DNA from: an uncultured Pseudoflavonifractor sp.
GTDB lineage: Bacteria > Bacillota > Clostridia > Oscillospirales > Oscillospiraceae
Assembly (NCBI GenBank): GCA_947425785.1
Contig: CANEAY010000011.1
Location: forward strand, 20,053-84,052
DNA: 64,000 nucleotides
Direction of reading: 5' to 3'
Shown here: positions 16,355 through 24,233 of the stretch, piece after piece
Layout of the letters: each line of letters starts with the position of its first letter
Numbering within the stretch: the first letter of the stretch is position 1
Made by a program: the position numbers and the translations under genes
The notes under the pieces: generated by a model
The model's database searches: none
What the model was told of the DNA's origin: nothing
Seen by the model: only the letters and a program-made list of their open reading frames with translations

Positions 16355-16412
16355 TTGACATTTTCCATGAGCTGCTATATAATGCCATTGAACATGAAAA
16401 ATGGTTCATATT
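16355..16412 (+). promoter_or_regulatory. Consensus promoter and operator of the transporter-ligase operon
   Basis: TTGACA (16355), 17-base spacer, TATAAT (16378-16383). The start is expected near 16390 and is followed at once by AACATGAA-N6-TTCATATT (16391-16412), which differs at one base from the perfect palindrome of the divergent promoter. Confidence 0.75.
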
Positions 16413-16475
16413 TCATATATGCGCCGCGCGCGAGGCGCAAATGTGGCACTTAGATGAAAAAGGGAGGTAAAGTGT

Positions 16476-16919
16476 ATGAACGTTTCCAAAAGCAAAGACC
16501 TGATCGCTGTCCTGATCGCGGCCCTTTGGATTGCCTGCATTGTCATCGGCACGGTCGGAAGCCATGTGGTTGCCATGGTTTTGGGTGTAGGCCTGATGTT
16601 CCTGCACCTGATTCTGGGTGTGGCGAAAAACGGCGTGGTATCCAAAAAGTTCCTGATCTATCCTATCCTGATCTGGGCTGTTTTGTGGATCGTCAGCTTT
16701 GTTCTTTCGGGTTATTATGCTGACCTGTTTGCCAATACCGCCCCCACTTTCACGATCCTGGGCTTCCATCCCTCTTTCGCCCCGACTATTTTCCTCTACT
16801 GGATCGGTGGCCAGCTCACCTTGAATTTGGGCCACTACCTGCTGCAGGACGAGTGGCTTTCCGAGAAGGACTGGGAAGATTTCTGTGCCGAAGTCAGAAC
16901 ACTGGAGGAGGTCAAGTAA
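16476..16919 (+). CDS. Small membrane protein paired with an SSS symporter
   Basis: 147 residues with four predicted membrane helices (~9-27, 30-48, 59-79 and 98-118) and a charged C-terminal tail. I do not recognise a named family. It is the first gene of the operon and ends one base before the start of the sodium:solute symporter. Two-gene units of a small membrane protein plus an SSS transporter are known (the YjcH-ActP type), so it is probably an accessory subunit of the transporter. It is preceded by GGGAGG with suitable spacing. Confidence 0.8.
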   Translation: MNVSKSKDLIAVLIAALWIACIVIGTVGSHVVAMVLGVGLMFLHLILGVAKNGVVSKKFLIYPILIWAVLWIVSFVLSGYYADLFANTAPTFTILGFHPSFAPTIFLYWIGGQLTLNLGHYLLQDEWLSEKDWEDFCAEVRTLEEVK

Positions 16920-16920
16920 T

Positions 16921-18426
16921 ATGACACACACTACTGTACTTATCATTGTATTTTTCTGTGCGTTAATGATCGCTGTTTCCTTCGGTATCGGCGTTTGGGC
17001 GAAAAAGAAGGCCACCACCGCCCAGGCCTACTTTGGCGGAACGGCAATGTTTGGCCCCCTGGCTGTTGGCTTGAGCTCCATGGCGGGCATCGCATCTGCC
17101 TTCGCTCTGGTGGGTGTTCCCGGCATCATCTATACCTCCGGCAACGCCATGGCCTTCTGGATGCTTTCCGGCGCGGCCTTTGCCATGAGCTATATCATTC
17201 TGGGCAAAAAGGTTCGGGCCATGGCCGAGATCGCCCCCATCTCCAGCCTGGGCGATATCTGCGATGTGCGCTTCAATAACAACCATGTGATCAAGGCCCT
17301 TATGTCCATTATCATCTGTCTGGGCTGTGTGGGCTATCTGGCCGCCCAGATCTCCGCAGGCTCCACCCTCATCGCCCAGTTGGTGGACATTCCCCCCATT
17401 GTGGCCGGATTTCTGATCTTCGGCCTGCTCACCGTTTACACGGCTCTGTCCGGAGAGGTGGGCGGCCTGTTGAGCCAGGCATTCCAGGGCTTTATCATGG
17501 TTCTGGCCGGACTGGTTCTCATTATCGCGTTCTTTGTGGTCACCGGCGGCTTTGGCCCCGTGCTGGAGGCTGTTTCCGCCGCCGGTGAGGTCACTGGCAG
17601 CAACGGCGTGACCAAGGTCATGAGCGCTGGCTTGCTGGATGCCTGGGGCACCATGCCCGGCGGTATCAGCCTGACCTGGATGCTCATCCCCATTCTCGGC
17701 TGTGTAGGCCAGCCCCAGTGCCTGACCCGTATGTACGCGGTGAAAAGCCCCCGCGACCTGCCCAAGGCCGGTCTGGTCACCGCTGTGACCCACACCATCG
17801 TGGGCTTCCTGGCGGTGGTAGCCGCCTATGCCGCCCTGTGGCTGGTGGCCACAGGCACAATCGATCCCCTGGTGGCCGGCGACCAGGCCATTTATGCCTT
17901 CGCCGACTATCTGGGCATCTGGGCCCAGGTGCTGGTCTATGCCGCTGTGCTGGCCGCCGCCCTGTCCTCTGCCAGTATGTTCCTCACCTCTTCTTCCACC
18001 CTGATCTCCAAGGATCTGACCTCTGCCCTGGGCATCAAGATCGCCCCCGAGAAGCAGATCAAGGTCTCCCGCATCTTCATGTTCGCCCTGGGCGCCGTCG
18101 CCATCGTGGTCTCTATCTACTCCTCCGAAATGGTGGCTCTGCTGGGTACCTTCGGCTGGGGCACTCTGGTCTCCGGCACCTTCCCCGTGTTCGTTATGGG
18201 CCTGCTGTGGGAGCGCTGCAACGAGAAGGGCGTCATGTGCGGCCTGATCGTGTCCTTTGTGTTCAACATCCTGCCCCTGGTTCCCGGTTTGGGCTTTGCC
18301 TTCCCCAGCGCCCTGCCCGGCTATTTCATCACCTCTGCTCTGGCCATCGCCGTTACCGTGGCAGTGTCTTTGGCAACACCCAAGCAGAAGCTTTCTCCCA
18401 AGATGGACGCGGTCATGAAGCTGTGA
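16921..18426 (+). CDS. Sodium:solute symporter (SSS) family transporter
   Basis: 501-residue membrane protein of the SSS/SLC5 family, with about thirteen helices. Recognisable parts are the TTAQAYFGGTAMFGPLAVGLSS region after helix 1, the gating segment with Gly-rich GDICDVRF, the QPQCLTRMYAVKS loop (family QP-x2-x-RxxAxxS motif) and SSASMFLTSSSTLISKDL (Na2 site). Family members import pantothenate, proline, acetate or other carboxylates with Na+. The next gene activates a carboxylic acid, so a carboxylate substrate is likely here. ATG with GGAGG upstream. Confidence 0.93.
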   Translation: MTHTTVLIIVFFCALMIAVSFGIGVWAKKKATTAQAYFGGTAMFGPLAVGLSSMAGIASAFALVGVPGIIYTSGNAMAFWMLSGAAFAMSYIILGKKVRAMAEIAPISSLGDICDVRFNNNHVIKALMSIIICLGCVGYLAAQISAGSTLIAQLVDIPPIVAGFLIFGLLTVYTALSGEVGGLLSQAFQGFIMVLAGLVLIIAFFVVTGGFGPVLEAVSAAGEVTGSNGVTKVMSAGLLDAWGTMPGGISLTWMLIPILGCVGQPQCLTRMYAVKSPRDLPKAGLVTAVTHTIVGFLAVVAAYAALWLVATGTIDPLVAGDQAIYAFADYLGIWAQVLVYAAVLAAALSSASMFLTSSSTLISKDLTSALGIKIAPEKQIKVSRIFMFALGAVAIVVSIYSSEMVALLGTFGWGTLVSGTFPVFVMGLLWERCNEKGVMCGLIVSFVFNILPLVPGLGFAFPSALPGYFITSALAIAVTVAVSLATPKQKLSPKMDAVMKL

Positions 18427-18474
18427 TAGAATCTGTTTAACTTCAACAATTCCTTCTTTTCTCTTTTCTCTTTT

Positions 18475-18510
18475 GGGATGGGCGGCGGTTCTTGAGCCGC
18501 CGCCCATTCC
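18475..18510 (+). other. Intercistronic hairpin without U tract
   Basis: 14-bp GC-rich stem (18475-18488 with 18497-18510) between the symporter and ligase genes. No T run follows, so it is more likely an RNA-stabilising or partial attenuation element than a full terminator. Confidence 0.55.
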
Positions 18511-18541
18511 GCCATTCAATAATTGATAAGGAGTGACTGAT

Positions 18542-20098
18542 ATGCCCAATGGTTGGATCGGCAATTATGCGTATTCCCGTGCCCGGCTGAATCCGGGCAA
18601 GGACGCCGTAGTGGATCTGGATACCGGCATTCACTACACCTATAACGATTTGGAGGATCGGGCCAATCGTCTGGCCCATGTGCTGGCCGGCTATGGTGTT
18701 GGCAAGGGAGACCGGGTGGCCTTCCTCTCCCGGAGCCGGGTGGAGCTCCTCGACGGCTACTACGCCACTGGCAAGCTGGGGGCTATTTTGGTGCCCTATA
18801 ACGCCCGTCTCTCCGCCAAGGAGCTGGGGCAGCTCATGGCCAATGAGGGGCCCAAGGTGCTGGTTTACGAGGACTGCTATGCCGAAAACGCCGCTGCTCT
18901 GGTTGGCAACTGCCCGGTGGAGCACTTTGTCGTGATGGGAGATACCCCCATTGGGAACCATCCTGCCTACGACACTCTGCTGGCTGGGGCGGAGACCGGC
19001 TTTGTCTGCTGTGAAAGCCTGGAGCTGGAGGACATCCATCTCATTATCCATACCGGCGGGACTACAGGCCTGCCCAAGGGCGGCCTTATTTCCCACAGAA
19101 GTGAGCTTTTCAACTCCTTCAGTGAGATCTGCACATGGGGACTTACGTACAACGACAGCGCGGTGATCCTCCTGCCCCTGTTCCACACCGGCGGCTGGAA
19201 CCTGCTGACCCTGCCCCTGCTCCATGCCGGCGGCACCATCTATATTGCCCGTGGCTATGATCCCAAGGTCACATTGGAAGTCGTCCAGAAGGAGAAGATC
19301 ACCTATCTTTTCGGCGCAGCCACCATTTTCCGCATGATGGTGGAGCGGCCTGAGTTTGCCGATGCCGACCTTTCCAGCCTGCGCTGGGTCATGGCGGGCG
19401 CCGCTCCCACTCCCATCAACATCATGGAGGAGTTCTGGAAGAAGGGGATCAAATTTGTACTTGGCTATGGCATGACCGAGGCCGGCCCCAATAACCTGTC
19501 CACCCCGCCGCAGTTTGTCCCCCAGGAGATGGTGGAGGCCAAGTTTGCCTCTGTGGGCAAGCCCTTCTATTTCACTGTGGCCAAGCTTATCGATGATGAC
19601 GGCGCTCCCATTACCGCCCCCAACACCCCCGGCGAGCTTCTCTGGAGCGGGCCCCAGATCTTCTCCGGCTATTGGGGCAACGAGGAGGAGACTGCCAAGA
19701 CCCTGGTGGACGGCTGGGTCCACACCGGCGATATGGCCAGTGTGGACGACGACGGCTTCTACTACATTGTGGGCCGGAAAAAGAACATGTTTATCTCCGG
19801 CGGTGAAAATGTGTTCCCGCCCGAGATCGAGTCTGCCCTCTACGACATCGAGGCGGTGCGGGAGTGCTGCGTCATCGGTGTGCCCGACGAGAAGTGGGGC
19901 GAGGTGGGCAAGGCGGTGGTCTCCGTCAAGCCCGGCATGACCCTTACCAAGGAGGAGATCCTGACCGCCCTCAACGGAAAGCTGGCTCGGTACAAGATCC
20001 CCAAGTACGTGACCTTTGTGGATGACGTGCCCAAGAACAACGTGGGCAAGATCGTGGTCAAGCAGATCACCGATCTCTACGGAAAGGCGGAGGACTGA
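18542..20098 (+). CDS. Acyl-CoA synthetase (AMP-forming, ANL superfamily)
   Basis: 518 residues. It activates a carboxylic acid to its CoA thioester through an acyl-AMP, releasing AMP and diphosphate. Seen in order: P-loop IIHTGGTTGLPKGG (~175), A4-type PLFHTGGWN, LGYGMTEAGPN (A5), GWVHTGDMASVDDDGFY (A7), GRKKNMFISGGENVFPPEIE (A8) and the C-terminal catalytic lysine in VPKNNVGKIVVKQ (A10). All catalytic elements are intact. Substrate unknown; the binding-pocket sequence resembles medium-chain or aryl acid ligases no more than others. ATG 18542 lies eight bases after AAGGAG; a GTG at 18533 overlaps that RBS. Confidence 0.94.
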   Translation: MPNGWIGNYAYSRARLNPGKDAVVDLDTGIHYTYNDLEDRANRLAHVLAGYGVGKGDRVAFLSRSRVELLDGYYATGKLGAILVPYNARLSAKELGQLMANEGPKVLVYEDCYAENAAALVGNCPVEHFVVMGDTPIGNHPAYDTLLAGAETGFVCCESLELEDIHLIIHTGGTTGLPKGGLISHRSELFNSFSEICTWGLTYNDSAVILLPLFHTGGWNLLTLPLLHAGGTIYIARGYDPKVTLEVVQKEKITYLFGAATIFRMMVERPEFADADLSSLRWVMAGAAPTPINIMEEFWKKGIKFVLGYGMTEAGPNNLSTPPQFVPQEMVEAKFASVGKPFYFTVAKLIDDDGAPITAPNTPGELLWSGPQIFSGYWGNEEETAKTLVDGWVHTGDMASVDDDGFYYIVGRKKNMFISGGENVFPPEIESALYDIEAVRECCVIGVPDEKWGEVGKAVVSVKPGMTLTKEEILTALNGKLARYKIPKYVTFVDDVPKNNVGKIVVKQITDLYGKAED

Positions 20099-20102
20099 TA
20101 CT

Positions 20103-21128
20103 ATGGCGGAGAAAACTGTGAATGTTGGCATCCGCAGCATCGGCTGCTATGTGCCTGCCGCCATTCGGGACAGTGCGTGGATCGGTGCGGCGTCTGATAT
20201 TCCCGAGCAGGTCATTCGGGAAAAGTTCGGTATCAAGCTCATCCATAAGGCGGGGCCGGAGGAGACGGTCTCCTCCATGGGCGTTAAAGCCGCCCGGAAT
20301 TGCCTGGGTGACCTGGTGGCCCCCGAGGAGCTGGACTTGGTGGTGTACTGCGGCAGTGAATACAAGGACTACTACCTGTTCAACTGCGCCGCCAGGATGC
20401 AAAAGGAGCTGGGGGCGGTGAACGCCGCCGCCTTTGAGATCCACAACCTCTGCTCTGCCGGCGTATGGAGCCTGAAGGTGCTCAAGGCCATGATGATCCA
20501 GGATCCCAGCCTGAAGCGGGTGCTCCTCATCTCTTCCTCCAAGGAGGGCGACCTCATCAACTACAAGGATTCAGACAGCCGATTCATGTTCAACTTCGGC
20601 GATGGCGCGGCGGCGGTGCTGCTGGAGCGGGGCTATAATAAAAACGTGATCCTGGAAACTGCCATGATCACCGACGGCCAGTTTGCCACCGATGTGTCTG
20701 TTCCCGGCGTGGGCTGCCGGAACTTTGATAACTTTGACAATATGCCCGGGGGGGATAAGTACCTGCGGGTCATGGATCTGAAGGATATGAAGAGCCGCCT
20801 GGATCCCATCACTATGGGCAATTTTGTCTCCGCCATCGCCCAGGCTGCCGACAAGAGCGGCTTTGGCCGGGATCACATCGACTATTTGGCCCCCATCTTT
20901 ATGAAGCGGTCTATCCTGAATCAGCTTCTGGGCGAGTTCGGCCTGACGGAGGAGAATACCTTCGTGCTGGAGGAGTATGGACATTGCCAGTCTGCCGACT
21001 GCTTCATCTCCTGTATGGAGGGAGAGAAGGCCGGGCGGCTAAAGGATGGCCATAACGCGGTGCTCGTCTCCGCCGGAACGGGGTACACCTGGGCGGCCAC
21101 TGCCATCCACTGGGGTGAACTGACATGA
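20103..21128 (+). CDS. KAS III-like thiolase-fold enzyme with altered catalytic residues
   Basis: 341 residues of the FabH-like thiolase superfamily. The nucleophilic Cys117 is present (EIHNLCSAGVWSL). The segment that should hold the catalytic His reads IDYLAPIFMK instead of FabH IDWLIPHQAN, and the conserved Asn of HGNTSAAS is His294 in YGHCQSADC. A normal decarboxylating Claisen condensation is therefore unlikely to use the standard triad. An acyl transfer, a non-decarboxylating condensation or a thiolytic cleavage is possible. No acyl-carrier-protein gene is near, so the partner is probably CoA. Start four bases after the ligase stop, ATGA overlap with the next gene. Confidence 0.85.
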   Translation: MAEKTVNVGIRSIGCYVPAAIRDSAWIGAASDIPEQVIREKFGIKLIHKAGPEETVSSMGVKAARNCLGDLVAPEELDLVVYCGSEYKDYYLFNCAARMQKELGAVNAAAFEIHNLCSAGVWSLKVLKAMMIQDPSLKRVLLISSSKEGDLINYKDSDSRFMFNFGDGAAAVLLERGYNKNVILETAMITDGQFATDVSVPGVGCRNFDNFDNMPGGDKYLRVMDLKDMKSRLDPITMGNFVSAIAQAADKSGFGRDHIDYLAPIFMKRSILNQLLGEFGLTEENTFVLEEYGHCQSADCFISCMEGEKAGRLKDGHNAVLVSAGTGYTWAATAIHWGELT

Positions 21129-21547
21129 GCGAAGCGTTTTATATCCCCTACGACGATATCAATGTGGGTGATAAGGCGCAGATGAGGGTTACCCTCACCG
21201 AGGAGCAGGTGGACAGGTTTTCTGCCCTCATTGGGGATACCGACTCTTTTCATGTCAGTACCGCGGCGGCGGAGAAGACCAAATTCCAAAATCGGATCTG
21301 CCACGGCGTCCACCTGCTGGCCTACATATCGGTGGCCATCGGGCAAAAGCTTCCAGGCTTTGGAACGATCTATTGTTCTCATACCTTTGAGTTTTATCAG
21401 CCGGTCTTTCTGGGGCAGGGGATCACCGTCACCATTACAGTGATGGAGAAGCTGCCTCACCACAGGCTCAGGCTCAATACCATCATTACCAGAGAGGATG
21501 ATGTGCTGGTCTTCTCCGGTGAAGCGGTGGTCCAGACCTACCGTTAA
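21125..21547 (+). CDS. MaoC-like hot-dog hydratase, first copy
   Basis: 140 residues of the MaoC/(R)-specific enoyl-CoA hydratase family. The hydratase motif reads FSALIGDTDSFHVS, keeping the catalytic Asp and His but with Asp in place of the usual Asn of GDxNPxH; ICHGVHLLAYIS follows. Single-domain proteins of this size act as dimers and add water to an enoyl-CoA. The altered motif could mean a different substrate or a heterodimer with the next MaoC protein. Its start overlaps the stop of the KAS III-like gene by four bases. Confidence 0.88.
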   Translation: MSEAFYIPYDDINVGDKAQMRVTLTEEQVDRFSALIGDTDSFHVSTAAAEKTKFQNRICHGVHLLAYISVAIGQKLPGFGTIYCSHTFEFYQPVFLGQGITVTITVMEKLPHHRLRLNTIITREDDVLVFSGEAVVQTYR

Positions 21548-21561
21548 AGGAGGCGATCCCT

Positions 21562-21981
21562 ATGCAGGGGAAAACCATACAGCAGCTTACCCTTGGGGAA
21601 AGTGCCAGCACGGCCAAGACCATCAGCGAGACCGATGTGTATCTCTTTGCAGGGATCACCGGTGACCTGAATCCGGCCCATGTGAATCAGGAATATGCCC
21701 AGGCCACACGTTTTGGCGGGCGCATTGCCCATGGGATGCTCTCGGCGGGGCTTATCTCCGCCGTCATCGGGATGCAGCTGCCCGGGCCGGGCACGATCTA
21801 TATGGGGCAGGACTTGAAATTTCTGGCTCCGGTAAAGATCGGGGATACCGTGACCGCCACGGTGACCGTCAGGGAGCTGGATCTTGAACGCAACCGGGTG
21901 ACTCTGGAGACTGTCTGCGAAAACCAAAGCGGTCAGAAGCTGGTCGTCGGCCAGGCGCTGGTCATGGCGCCCACAGAGTAA
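21562..21981 (+). CDS. MaoC-like (R)-specific enoyl-CoA hydratase, second copy
   Basis: 139 residues, PhaJ-like. The canonical motif FAGITGDLNPAHVN is intact, followed by GGRIAHGMLSAGLISAVIG. It would hydrate a trans-2-enoyl-CoA to an (R)-3-hydroxyacyl-CoA. AAAGGAGG precedes the ATG by eight bases. It is the second MaoC in tandem and the last gene before a terminator-like structure. Pairs of non-identical MaoC proteins can form heterodimeric hydratases, so the two may be one enzyme. Confidence 0.92.
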   Translation: MQGKTIQQLTLGESASTAKTISETDVYLFAGITGDLNPAHVNQEYAQATRFGGRIAHGMLSAGLISAVIGMQLPGPGTIYMGQDLKFLAPVKIGDTVTATVTVRELDLERNRVTLETVCENQSGQKLVVGQALVMAPTE

Positions 21982-21992
21982 GTTTATTTCAC

Positions 21993-22056
21993 AAAAGGAA
22001 CAGAGATTTCGCGAGGAGGATTTGCTCCAAATCAGCAAATCTCTGTTCCTTTTTAT
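21993..22056 (+). terminator. Terminator (or attenuator) between the MaoC genes and adk
   Basis: 17-bp perfect stem AAAAGGAACAGAGATTT (21993-22009) with 22037-22053, then TTTATTTATTTTTTGG. The 27-base loop holds GATTTGCT, which can pair instead with AGCAAATC inside the right arm. An alternative fold is therefore possible, and read-through into adk could be regulated. Confidence 0.7.
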
Positions 22057-22082
22057 TTATTTTTTGGAAAGAGGGCCTCAAA

Positions 22083-22715
22083 ATGAGACTGATGATGCTG
22101 GGTGCCCCCGGTGCAGGGAAGGGTACCCAAGCCGAACGGCTAAGTAAGCTTTTGAACATTCCCACCATCTCGACTGGGAACATCCTTCGTGCCGCGGTGA
22201 AGGAGGAAACTCCCGTCGGTCTGAAAGCGAAAAAGTATATGGATTCGGGCGCCCTGGTTCCCGACGAGGTCATCATTGGCGTCATATTGGAACGGCTGGC
22301 CGCACCGGACTGTGACAGGGGCTGCATCCTGGACGGCGTTCCCAGAACCCTGCAGCAGGCGCTGGCGCTGGAGGAGGCGGGGGTGAAATTTGATGCTGTT
22401 GTCTCCCTTGAAATATCCGACGAGGCCATTCTGGAGCGCATGGCCCTTCGGCGGGTCTGTGAGGACTGCGGCGCCAGCTATCACCTTACAGCGGTTCCGC
22501 CCAAACAGGAAGGTGTCTGCGACAGCTGCGGCGGAAGACTGATCCAACGGGCCGACGATTCGCCGGAGACTGTGGCCAAGCGGCTGGAGATCTACTACCG
22601 GGAGACCGAGCCGCTGAAGGACTTCTACGCCCGGCGCGGCCTGCTGCGCAGGATCGAGACCGCCGCAACGGTGGAAGGGACAACGGAAGCCATTCTGAAA
22701 ATCATTCGATATTGA
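22083..22715 (+). CDS. adk: Adenylate kinase outside the ribosomal cluster
   Basis: 210 residues, standard long-form adenylate kinase (AMP + ATP = 2 ADP). P-loop GAPGAGKGTQAERL at ~7-20, AMP-binding STGNILRAAV, DGVPRT (most enzymes have DGFPRT), and a zinc-type LID with CEDC and CDSC. In Firmicutes adk normally sits between secY and map in the ribosomal-protein operon. Here it follows an AMP-forming ligase operon, which fits local AMP recycling; it may be a second copy. Divergence at DGVPRT supports a paralogue. It lies 29 bases after the preceding hairpin. Confidence 0.95.
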   Translation: MRLMMLGAPGAGKGTQAERLSKLLNIPTISTGNILRAAVKEETPVGLKAKKYMDSGALVPDEVIIGVILERLAAPDCDRGCILDGVPRTLQQALALEEAGVKFDAVVSLEISDEAILERMALRRVCEDCGASYHLTAVPPKQEGVCDSCGGRLIQRADDSPETVAKRLEIYYRETEPLKDFYARRGLLRRIETAATVEGTTEAILKIIRY

Positions 22716-22749
22716 GAACTGTCACCATGGCGGCAGGAGTTCTGATAAA

Positions 22750-22787
22750 AAAGACACCGTTTCCTAAAGGAAACGGTGTCTTTTCTG
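22750..22787 (+). terminator. Terminator of adk
   Basis: Stem AAAGACACCGTTTCCT with AGGAAACGGTGTCTTT, minimal loop, TTTTCTGT following. Confidence 0.85.
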
Positions 22788-22821
22788 TAATAGGTGAACA
22801 AAATAGATGCCGCATATTGTA

Positions 22822-24144
22822 CTAACTTAGTATTTTTCCGTTTTGACATAAATTCAAAATGGCGTCCTCGCTCATACCAAGTCGTTTCAAAATGCAACAG
22901 TAAACCAGTCCTTGAAGCATGAATGCGGTGTTTGCAATTTTTTGCTCCAATACCCTGTAGGCTCCATGAGTAATGCTGTTGCGGTATTTGATGAACTCCA
23001 AAATATCGTCATTGGTAATGTCAATACTGTCTCTCATCCGGTGAGATATAGCTAATATTTCTTTTTCATACCGGTGGTATAATTGACATATTTTGTCACC
23101 CGCACTCATAGACCAAGTTCTGATATTTGAAAAAATTAAATCGTAGGTCTTGGCGGACAACTTGTCAGGACCATTTCGGTGGGTCTTAACTTGTTGCTTA
23201 ACGGCTAAAATCAATTCTTGTAAATGTTCTTCTTCAGATGCACATATATCATCAATAAAAGATAATTCACATTCCAAGGCTGAACATATCAACCGTACCT
23301 TATCATTGCTTATCCAATGAATATCCTTATCCGAATTAGGTATAAATCCAATCTCAAAAGCTACTTCTTTATCCTTGCTATTAAAAATTATAGACGCCAA
23401 CTTTGATATACCTTCACCTAATTCGGGAAAAGTTATATTGTGTACAATATCTTTTTTTGTTGTTTGCACATCTGACTTTAAGAACACCTGCATTTTGGAA
23501 AGGTTTCTATTATCATGATGTAAATATATTTCATCAAAGTCAATATTCTTTCTGAATGCCATTATTGAAAGCATTTCTTTTACCTTGCAAATATAATCAA
23601 AAGCGCTATTGAGTGGTTGGGAGTTATTGAATTTTAAAAGTAAGATGGCTTCATTGTTTGTAATGCTTATACCTGTCAGTCCGAAACTTTCATTGGCTGC
23701 AGATCCAATTACAAACTCGCATTCGCAGTCACCCAGTGCAAACTTATAGTGCTCAGTATCATCATAAAGGTTAATTTGAATACTCCCATCATCTTTATGT
23801 TCACTCTCAAGCGCATGGCAGGAAAAAAGATTATTTAATATGCCACCTCTAAATTCGATGTAATCAAAACCATTCCAATCTGTGGCAAGGGCATTCTCAA
23901 CCGCAATAATGTATGCACTTGTGTTTAATCTTTGCCTTCTGGTAAATGAAATACTATTTTCACCCTTATATATAGCTATATTCTTATATCCATAGGTTTG
24001 TCCAAATATAAAAGGAGTGTTCAGGTGTATTTCTGAGCTATCTGTGTCCATAAATGTAGCACAATAATCATCTAAGAAAAAGTTAAATCGTGCATCTCCA
24101 TTATAGATAATTCCAGATTGTGGATTATATTTATCTTGGCGCAT
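22822..24144 (-). CDS. HEPN-domain protein, ApeA-like putative anti-phage RNase
   Basis: 440 residues. The N-terminal ~200 residues are beta-rich; the C-terminal third is helical and contains YRNSITHGAY, giving the HEPN ribonuclease motif R-x4-H (Arg388, His393). This two-part layout resembles ApeA-type abortive-infection proteins, in which a sensor domain precedes a HEPN RNase. Composition is AT-rich, unlike all genes to the left, indicating transfer. ATG at 24144 behind AAAGGAG. No second toxin or antitoxin gene is evident, matching single-gene systems. HEPN proteins can also be toxins or tRNA-processing factors; the ApeA link is by architecture only. Confidence 0.65.
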   Translation of the reverse strand: MRQDKYNPQSGIIYNGDARFNFFLDDYCATFMDTDSSEIHLNTPFIFGQTYGYKNIAIYKGENSISFTRRQRLNTSAYIIAVENALATDWNGFDYIEFRGGILNNLFSCHALESEHKDDGSIQINLYDDTEHYKFALGDCECEFVIGSAANESFGLTGISITNNEAILLLKFNNSQPLNSAFDYICKVKEMLSIMAFRKNIDFDEIYLHHDNRNLSKMQVFLKSDVQTTKKDIVHNITFPELGEGISKLASIIFNSKDKEVAFEIGFIPNSDKDIHWISNDKVRLICSALECELSFIDDICASEEEHLQELILAVKQQVKTHRNGPDKLSAKTYDLIFSNIRTWSMSAGDKICQLYHRYEKEILAISHRMRDSIDITNDDILEFIKYRNSITHGAYRVLEQKIANTAFMLQGLVYCCILKRLGMSEDAILNLCQNGKILS

Positions 24145-24233
24145 CTGTATAGCTCCTTTCTACCTTTATACGTAATACCACTTGAATAATTAAGCAACAA
24201 TCTTTGAAGGGGAATAGAAAACATCCACACCAT

